Source of the DNA: Anaerolineaceae bacterium
GTDB taxonomy: Bacteria; Chloroflexota; Anaerolineae; Anaerolineales; Villigracilaceae
Direction of reading: 5' to 3'
Length of the DNA stretch: 64,000 bases
NCBI GenBank assembly: GCA_009885945.1
Contig: VFJR01000013.1
Span: 19,434-83,433, forward strand
Shown: positions 59,389 through 64,000 of the stretch, in pieces
Layout of the letters: each line of letters opens with the position of its first letter
How positions within the stretch are numbered: the stretch's first letter is position 1
Position numbers and translations under genes: made by a program
Notes under the pieces: model-generated
Told to the model about the DNA's origin: nothing
The model's input: the letters and a program-made list of their open reading frames with translations, nothing else
Database searches by the model: none

Positions 59389-60573
59389 ATGGATAACGCC
59401 AATATTCAGACGGGTATTCAACATTTCAAATCAGGAAACAAAACTGACGCACTTCAAATATTTTTGCAGGTATTGAAACAAGAGCCAAATAATGAAGTTG
59501 CTTGGCTCTGGCTTGCCGCATGTGTGGATAAACCAGAGCAAAAAAGAGATTGTTTTTACAAAGTCCTTGCGATTAATCCAAAAAACACAAATGCTCAAAA
59601 GGCACTGGCGGAATTGGAATTACAGTCAATGCCAGATACAAAACCTATTCCTCAGCTAGGCACAGTCTTAAAATGCCCTTCTTGCGGTAGTGTAATGGGA
59701 AAACCTGACCATACAGGATTAGTTCAATGCGGTTATTGCGGAACTACTATTACCTATCACCCACCAGTTGAAAAAGTTGAAAGAAAAAACGTAGAACGCT
59801 TTCTGGAACTTTGCAAAGTAGCAATTGATGGCAGCAACTACGATGAAGCACTACAATATTCTAACAAAATCTTGGAAATTGACCCCGAAAATTTTAACGC
59901 ATGGATTTATAAAGCCGTCTCGATATTTTGGCAAACCACAGCGGCTAACAACAGATACGATGAAGCAATGGGGTATCTACAAATAGCAGAAAATATTAAC
60001 AAAGACGACCCTGTAATCTTGGAGACAAAAATATATTTATCAACTAATCAAAGTAGATGGTATCAACATTTAGGAGATACTGAAAGGGAACACGCGATAG
60101 AAATTTTCGAAATATATAACGATGGAAACGATTTCATAGACTCTGTGTTAGGAAATTCAAATCCTGAAGCGAAAAGCAATAGCCAAGAATATTTTCAAAA
60201 AGCGATGGAATACTATATGTTAGCATCGCAATATGGCGATCATGGCTATGACTATTCATCCCAAAACTTTAGTGCCTTAAGGAGCATATATGATCTAGCA
60301 CAAGAAACAAAATGGATAAATTGGTGGGGACTAGTCAAGCAGAAGAAATCACTTTACCTAAAAGTACAACTAAAAAACTATGCCATATCAATGGCGTTAC
60401 CAGATTTAAGAAAACAGCTACAAGAAGCGAGTACAACCTTATCGAAAACAAAAAAAGAGAAAGGCTTATTTGTTGGGGTAAAAATAAATAGCTTAACTAA
60501 GAAAATCAAATCGTTACAAGAGCAAATTGTTCAGGAAGAAAAAAATGCAAATACAGAAATAAAGCGCGAATAA
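59389..60573 (+). CDS. TPR protein with zinc ribbon and C-terminal coiled coil
   Basis: 394 residues. TPR-like helix pairs (FKSGNKTDALQIFLQVLKQEPNNEVAWLWL, KVLAINPKNTNAQKALAEL) come first, then a zinc ribbon with CPSC (96-99) and CGYC (114-117), more TPR units (AIDGSNYDEALQYSNKILEIDPENFNAWIY) and a lysine-rich coiled coil (about 345-392). It suggests a protein-interaction scaffold; no enzyme domain seen. The N-terminal part resembles TPR proteins common in Chloroflexi. It lies between two attC-like boundaries. Confidence 0.75.
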   Translation: MDNANIQTGIQHFKSGNKTDALQIFLQVLKQEPNNEVAWLWLAACVDKPEQKRDCFYKVLAINPKNTNAQKALAELELQSMPDTKPIPQLGTVLKCPSCGSVMGKPDHTGLVQCGYCGTTITYHPPVEKVERKNVERFLELCKVAIDGSNYDEALQYSNKILEIDPENFNAWIYKAVSIFWQTTAANNRYDEAMGYLQIAENINKDDPVILETKIYLSTNQSRWYQHLGDTEREHAIEIFEIYNDGNDFIDSVLGNSNPEAKSNSQEYFQKAMEYYMLASQYGDHGYDYSSQNFSALRSIYDLAQETKWINWWGLVKQKKSLYLKVQLKNYAISMALPDLRKQLQEASTTLSKTKKEKGLFVGVKINSLTKKIKSLQEQIVQEEKNANTEIKRE

Positions 60574-60588
60574 TAGGTAATGCAAACT

Positions 60589-60614
60589 GCTAGCCCGTTC
60601 TTTGCACAACAGGA
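60589..60614 (+). other. attC-like cassette boundary 2
   Basis: GCTAGCCCGTTCTTTGCACA followed by ACAGGA, 13 bp before the start codon of the Mrr-like gene; paired with the boundary at 59348-59372. Confidence 0.45.
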
Positions 60615-60626
60615 AGGTTATTTCAT

Positions 60627-61577
60627 ATGCCAATTATAGATTTTACAGAAATTCCTCTAGCCAATTCAAGTGACGGCAAACAGGACACATTCGAGTTATT
60701 TGCAAGAGATTTCTTAGCAGCTTTAGGATTTGAAATTGAAGAAAGTCCTAGTCGCGGAGCAGATGGCGGAAAAGACTTAGTTGTTCTAGAGTTTCTGTCG
60801 GGTTTGATTCGTGATGACAAAAGAAAATGGGTAGTAAGTTGTAAACATTACGCTCATTCAGGGAATTCCATTGGGGATAAAGATGAAATTGATGTAATGG
60901 GTAGGGTGCGAAAATTTAAGGCTGATGGTTTTATGGCATTTTATTCGACTCTCCCTTCCAGTGGATTAGCCCAAACCTTAAATGCTCATAAAGATGAAGC
61001 AACCATCGAAGTGTGGGATAACGAGAAAATAGAAAACTTACTTGTTGTGAACCCTAGCCTGCAAATTATCTTTGAGAGATATTTTCCCAAAAGTTATAAG
61101 GCTTGGCGAAGTGAAACTAAGAAACCTGTACAAGTATTTGGCGCGTACAGCCCACTCGAATGCGTAGTGTGTGGAGAAGACCTTCTCACCGATAGACAAG
61201 GCAACATATCGCTAGTACTAAAAGCAGATGACAAGGAAAACAGAAATTATGTTTTGGATGTCTATTGGGCTTGTAGAACAAAAAAATGTGACGCAATAAT
61301 GGAAGGAAAACTCTCAAGGAATTTGAATGTTATTACAACATGGATAAGCATATCTGAATTAGCGACACCATTAATGTATATGCGGTGGGTTGGTTCTCAT
61401 TTAACTTTCTTACATGAAGGAAAAGAGATATTTGAAGACAAGGCGTTTGAGAAATTCCGAAATGCAGTAATGTGTGTATCACAAATAGTAGTCAAGGAAA
61501 CTACGCCTGCCCAATGGTCAATGCTTCGATTCGCAGCTACTCTTCCAGATTTTATGGGTGGCATAGGTTCATCATAA
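60627..61577 (+). CDS. Mrr-like restriction endonuclease family protein
   Basis: 316 residues. The N-terminal domain has the Mrr_cat layout: helix ELFARDFLAALGFEIEESPS, then RGADGGKDLVV with catalytic Asp50, and KWVVSCKHY with Lys73 in the (E/Q)xK position (Ser here). KADGFMAFYSTLPSSGLAQTL fits the later helix and strand. Residues about 170-240 contain CVVC and a CRTKKC pair that may bind zinc. Mrr-like enzymes cut modified or foreign DNA. Probable defence cassette. Confidence 0.8.
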   Translation: MPIIDFTEIPLANSSDGKQDTFELFARDFLAALGFEIEESPSRGADGGKDLVVLEFLSGLIRDDKRKWVVSCKHYAHSGNSIGDKDEIDVMGRVRKFKADGFMAFYSTLPSSGLAQTLNAHKDEATIEVWDNEKIENLLVVNPSLQIIFERYFPKSYKAWRSETKKPVQVFGAYSPLECVVCGEDLLTDRQGNISLVLKADDKENRNYVLDVYWACRTKKCDAIMEGKLSRNLNVITTWISISELATPLMYMRWVGSHLTFLHEGKEIFEDKAFEKFRNAVMCVSQIVVKETTPAQWSMLRFAATLPDFMGGIGSS

Positions 61578-61584
61578 GCGAAGG

Positions 61585-61609
61585 ACTAACAAAAAGTGTG
61601 ACGGATGAA
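61585..61609 (+). other. attC-like half site 3
   Basis: ACTAACAAAAAGTGTGACGG then ATGAA, directly after the stop of the Mrr-like gene, parallels GCTAACAAAGTGTGCAGCGG at 62339-62358. These look like left (R'' plus L'') attC ends; here the right end is absent. Confidence 0.4.
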
Positions 61610-61620
61610 TAATTTTACAA

Positions 61621-62301
61621 ATGCAGAAAGATCAAGATATTGAAGCAAAAATAGATAAAATTATCGATACACTAAATCAGTTATATAATCAACTTTGTTT
61701 AGGGTACTGTTCTTTTATTCTTACACACCAAATTCAATTGGCGTTGGTGGATGGTCGTATCATTCATATGCAAGAACTTCTGAAAACCACTTATTTTGCA
61801 TGTGGCAATTCAGCAATTCTCGTTCCGAGAACTCTTGTTGAAGAGGGCAAAAGGAAAGAAAACATAAATCTTATTTTTCTATTTCGCGCATGGGAAGATG
61901 CGCTCAGCACACTAAACAAAACAATAAAAAAGAAAATTCTTGATGAAGATAGATTTGAGAGGCTTTGGCAGAATCAAAAGGTTTATCTTAATGTTCTCCG
62001 CCGAAGAACTGATATTCTCAATTCAATATCCGAACACAGACAACGATTAAAATTGCTTGAGCCAATCTTAATTTGGTTAGAAGAAAAACGAAGTAATAAT
62101 ATTGCCCACATCAGCAAGAAACTCTTAAGAATAGCCAGGATAGAACAACCTATATATACAGATGACCTCAGCAGGGTATATGAAGAATTATTCAGTATCA
62201 TTAAAATCTACTATGATTTTTTAGGCGAAGAAATAACGGGTTTAGAAACACTTCGTCAACTTGTAGAATCTGATTTTAATTTCCTTATAGCAAAAGTATA
62301 A
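61621..62301 (+). CDS. Putative AbiU2/HEPN-like protein
   Basis: 226 residues, mostly helical and charged. The layout (helix pair, SAILVPRTLVEEGKRKENINLIFLF, then EEKRSNNIAHISKKLLRI) resembles AbiU2/HEPN-type abortive-infection proteins, where a loop of the form R-x(4-6)-H would be catalytic; RSNNIAH has five residues between Arg and His instead of four. A HEPN assignment is therefore tentative. It is the last gene of the cassette-like run and is followed by the best attC-like site. Confidence 0.5.
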   Translation: MQKDQDIEAKIDKIIDTLNQLYNQLCLGYCSFILTHQIQLALVDGRIIHMQELLKTTYFACGNSAILVPRTLVEEGKRKENINLIFLFRAWEDALSTLNKTIKKKILDEDRFERLWQNQKVYLNVLRRRTDILNSISEHRQRLKLLEPILIWLEEKRSNNIAHISKKLLRIARIEQPIYTDDLSRVYEELFSIIKIYYDFLGEEITGLETLRQLVESDFNFLIAKV

Positions 62302-62334
62302 TTCTTAAAGTGTTGAGAACTTTGCAATCAAAGA

Positions 62335-62470
62335 GCGAGCTAACAAAGTGTGCAGCGGACGAGTGGGATTCTGCGGCATTTTTCTCGCTTCGAGTTTTTT
62401 CTGCTTCCAGACCTTCCCCTATCTTCCGCCTGCCAAAGTCCCCTTTAGGGGACGATGTCGCACACCGATA
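62335..62470 (+). other. attC-like recombination site 4 (most complete)
   Basis: Left end GAGCTAACAAAGTGTGCAGC then GGACG; GTGTGC (62348-62353) can pair with GCACAC (62460-62465) near the right end; internal GTCCCC/GGGGAC hairpin (62439-62453). The right-end GTTAGC core is not preserved. The left half, including ATTCTGCGGCATTTTTCTCG, has the sequence style of attC-like repeats known from Chloroflexi. Confidence 0.5.
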
Positions 62471-62486
62471 CTTAAAGCTTTAACTG

Positions 62487-63518
62487 TTACAAATTAAAAC
62501 TCACCTTCTCCTTCAATACATTCGGCAACTCTGGCAATTTACTTCGTTCGATCAAAAATGTCGCCACTTCGGTGATCTCGCGGAAGGCGTAATGCTGACT
62601 CAACGTGCCTTCGAGATAGCCCGCTCCGCTGGTGCCGCCTGTGCCCACGCGCACACCGATCATGCGTCGTACCATCATAAAATGGCGATAACGCCAACTG
62701 GAAAGTAATTCATCAATTTCAGAGAGCGTGTTTAATAGATCAAATGGCAATTGAAAGATAGGCAGGTCTCGATATAAAGTAATGAACAATGCAGACTGCA
62801 TGGCTTTATGAGAAATATCTCCGCGCCCTTCATTAAAGAAAACCTTGTCAAACTCCGCCAGCCTGTCATTTTCATTTCCCGATAAACTGATCTGATATGC
62901 TTGGCGATAATCAGACCAGAATTTATTTTCCGTGCTGGAAGATTGATACCCAACCCAATATTTTTCTTGCAAATAAGGCATTCGCTCCAGCCATTGAATA
63001 ACCAATTGTTTTAATGTAACTTCGCTCTCTGTTTTACTTACATCCTGCAAATCAGTTTCGCTCAAACTGCCCGGGCGGGTATGTTTGTAATATTCTGTCT
63101 TGTGCCGTTGTTCCATACGCAAACCCAGCTTGACTTCAATTAATCGAAACTGCTTGCTCTGAAAGCCCGAAGCAGGCAAAAGATGATTCCTAAATTCAAG
63201 AAAATCCAAAGCGGTCATCGTTTCAAGAACACTCACTTGCTGATTAAGCAGCTCAAGGATTTTTACAATTCGCTTTAGCTTATAAACCGCATTGCTCATA
63301 TCAGGCGTGTTATCGTTGATCCTGCCCTTAATGAAAATATTGCGCGCCAGATCCAGCTCAAAGATGATCTGTTTGAACCATAATTCATACGCCTGATGAA
63401 TAATAATGAACAGCATTTCATCATTACCATCCTCCATATTTGTAAAGCTTTTGGGGTGCTGGCTGTTTAATATCTTGTCCAGCTCAATATACTCTGAATA
63501 ATAAAGACCGTCGCTCAT
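62487..63518 (-). CDS. kynA: Tryptophan 2,3-dioxygenase
   Basis: 343 residues from the ATG at 63518, with GGAGGT 5 nt upstream (the open frame extends 23 codons further but without support). Family motifs: LYYSEYIELDKIL, DEMLFIIIHQAYELWFKQI (conserved His of substrate binding), FLEFRNHLLPASGFQS, WRYRHFMMVRRMIGVRVGTGG. A heme enzyme that opens the indole ring of tryptophan to N-formylkynurenine, the first step of the kynurenine pathway. No other kynurenine gene is in view. Confidence 0.93.
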   Translation of the reverse strand: MSDGLYYSEYIELDKILNSQHPKSFTNMEDGNDEMLFIIIHQAYELWFKQIIFELDLARNIFIKGRINDNTPDMSNAVYKLKRIVKILELLNQQVSVLETMTALDFLEFRNHLLPASGFQSKQFRLIEVKLGLRMEQRHKTEYYKHTRPGSLSETDLQDVSKTESEVTLKQLVIQWLERMPYLQEKYWVGYQSSSTENKFWSDYRQAYQISLSGNENDRLAEFDKVFFNEGRGDISHKAMQSALFITLYRDLPIFQLPFDLLNTLSEIDELLSSWRYRHFMMVRRMIGVRVGTGGTSGAGYLEGTLSQHYAFREITEVATFLIERSKLPELPNVLKEKVSFNL

Positions 63519-63679
63519 GGTGACCTCCGCGTCAATTGTTTTGCAAAGTATAGCATGCAAAAATATAACCTTTTTAGAAGCACACATCTCGCCTTTTGGC
63601 TTTCAACTTCTCAAACCTGTAATTCCCAAGCCGAAACCATTCATGTATAATTCGCCAATTCCAAAATGGAGAATGAAAA

Positions 63680-64000
63680 TTGAAACACAAAATCATCGTA
63701 CTACTAACCGTCTTGGCGGTTTTCCTAGCGGCATGTTCCGGCGCATCAGGCGCTGCACCTGCTCCCACGCTTAATGCAAGCCAACAACAAGGACAAGCTG
63801 TCTTCAACCTGCGCTGTGCCCAATGCCATGCTGCTGTGCCAGATACGGTTATTATTGGTCCCTCTTTAGCAGGCATTGCCACCCGCGCAGAAACCCGCGT
63901 CGAAGGATATGATGCACGCACATATCTTGAAACGTCTATCATTACGCCCGGTAGTTACCTTGTAGAAGGCTTCGCCGATACCATGCCCAAGAACTTTGGC
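63680..64000 (+). CDS. Cytochrome c lipoprotein (3' partial)
   Basis: 107 codons are visible and the frame runs off the right edge. The start is the TTG at 63680, with GGAGAA 6 nt upstream; nearby ATGs are in other frames. A lipobox LAAC follows a hydrophobic signal (FLAACSG), then a short Ala/Pro spacer and the heme motif CAQCH; the distal region has GPSLAGIATR and, near the edge, DTMPKNFG with the axial Met. A class I c-type cytochrome domain, membrane-anchored, probably part of a respiratory chain. Confidence 0.85.
   Translation, partial: MKHKIIVLLTVLAVFLAACSGASGAAPAPTLNASQQQGQAVFNLRCAQCHAAVPDTVIIGPSLAGIATRAETRVEGYDARTYLETSIITPGSYLVEGFADTMPKNFG

Noticed and set aside
63517..63774. 85-codon + strand frame over the tryptophan dioxygenase start and cytochrome gene start
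   Set aside because: Conflicts with the well-supported dioxygenase start on the other strand and with the TTG-started cytochrome c frame that carries lipobox and CxxCH.

Overview
The window looks like a chromosomal segment of a mesophilic or environmental member of the Chloroflexota, most likely class Anaerolineae. Support comes from the partial Chlor_Arch_YYY (DUF2298) membrane protein at the left edge, a mevalonate-pathway decarboxylase, many lipoproteins with Thr/Pro-rich linkers, palindromic intergenic repeats of the types common in that phylum, and promoters that abut start codons (leaderless mRNAs). This is inference from gene content; no rRNA or tRNA was seen.

Layout. 1-31 kb is mostly ordinary chromosomal gene content: a P-type cation ATPase, an alpha-oxoamine synthase, a DsbA-like/YjbQ/FMN-oxidoreductase operon, peptidases (M29, S9), AzlCD, a YcaQ-like glycosylase, signalling genes (histidine kinase, receivers, class III cyclase, degenerate GGDEF), ClpS, a DinB-like protein and a mevalonate-type decarboxylase. 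Embedded in it is a two-gene unit of a Nudix hydrolase and a protein joining a deoxyribosyltransferase-like domain to a macro domain (27.6-29.4 kb), an ADP-ribose-themed pair that could be a conflict system. At 30.5-32 kb a TetR regulator and an alpha/beta hydrolase each have the same palindromic operator in front.

32-43 kb is a patchwork. An aminomethyltransferase (GcvT family) and two PYROXD2-like FAD oxidoreductases are interleaved with AT-rich cargo: a zinc-peptidase lipoprotein, an AbiE-like toxin-antitoxin pair, a chimeric lipoprotein, a solute-binding lipoprotein and a BrnT/BrnA/HicB cluster. Short 5' gene remnants (28 and 21 codons) lie upstream of the AbiE-like and BrnT cargo, and each cargo is followed by an intact homologue of the remnant. 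A third cargo gene appears to carry the leader and first codons of an oxidoreductase.

43-47 kb holds a receiver-thioredoxin-reductase fusion next to a cyclic-nucleotide-sensing histidine kinase. 47.3-54.1 kb is a translationally coupled pair of very large genes on the minus strand: a SNF2 helicase with an N-terminal HEPN domain (RxxxxH intact), and a sacsin/HSP90-type GHKL ATPase with a degenerate HNH-like tail. I consider this the strongest candidate for a little-described defence system here.

54.5-58.4 kb is dnaE. After it, 58.5-62.5 kb is a run of four AT-rich, co-oriented genes (NYN nuclease, zinc-ribbon/TPR protein, Mrr-like nuclease, AbiU2/HEPN-like protein) separated by short sequences that resemble integron attC ends; they look like gene cassettes without an integrase in view. 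The window ends with tryptophan 2,3-dioxygenase and the start of a cytochrome c lipoprotein.
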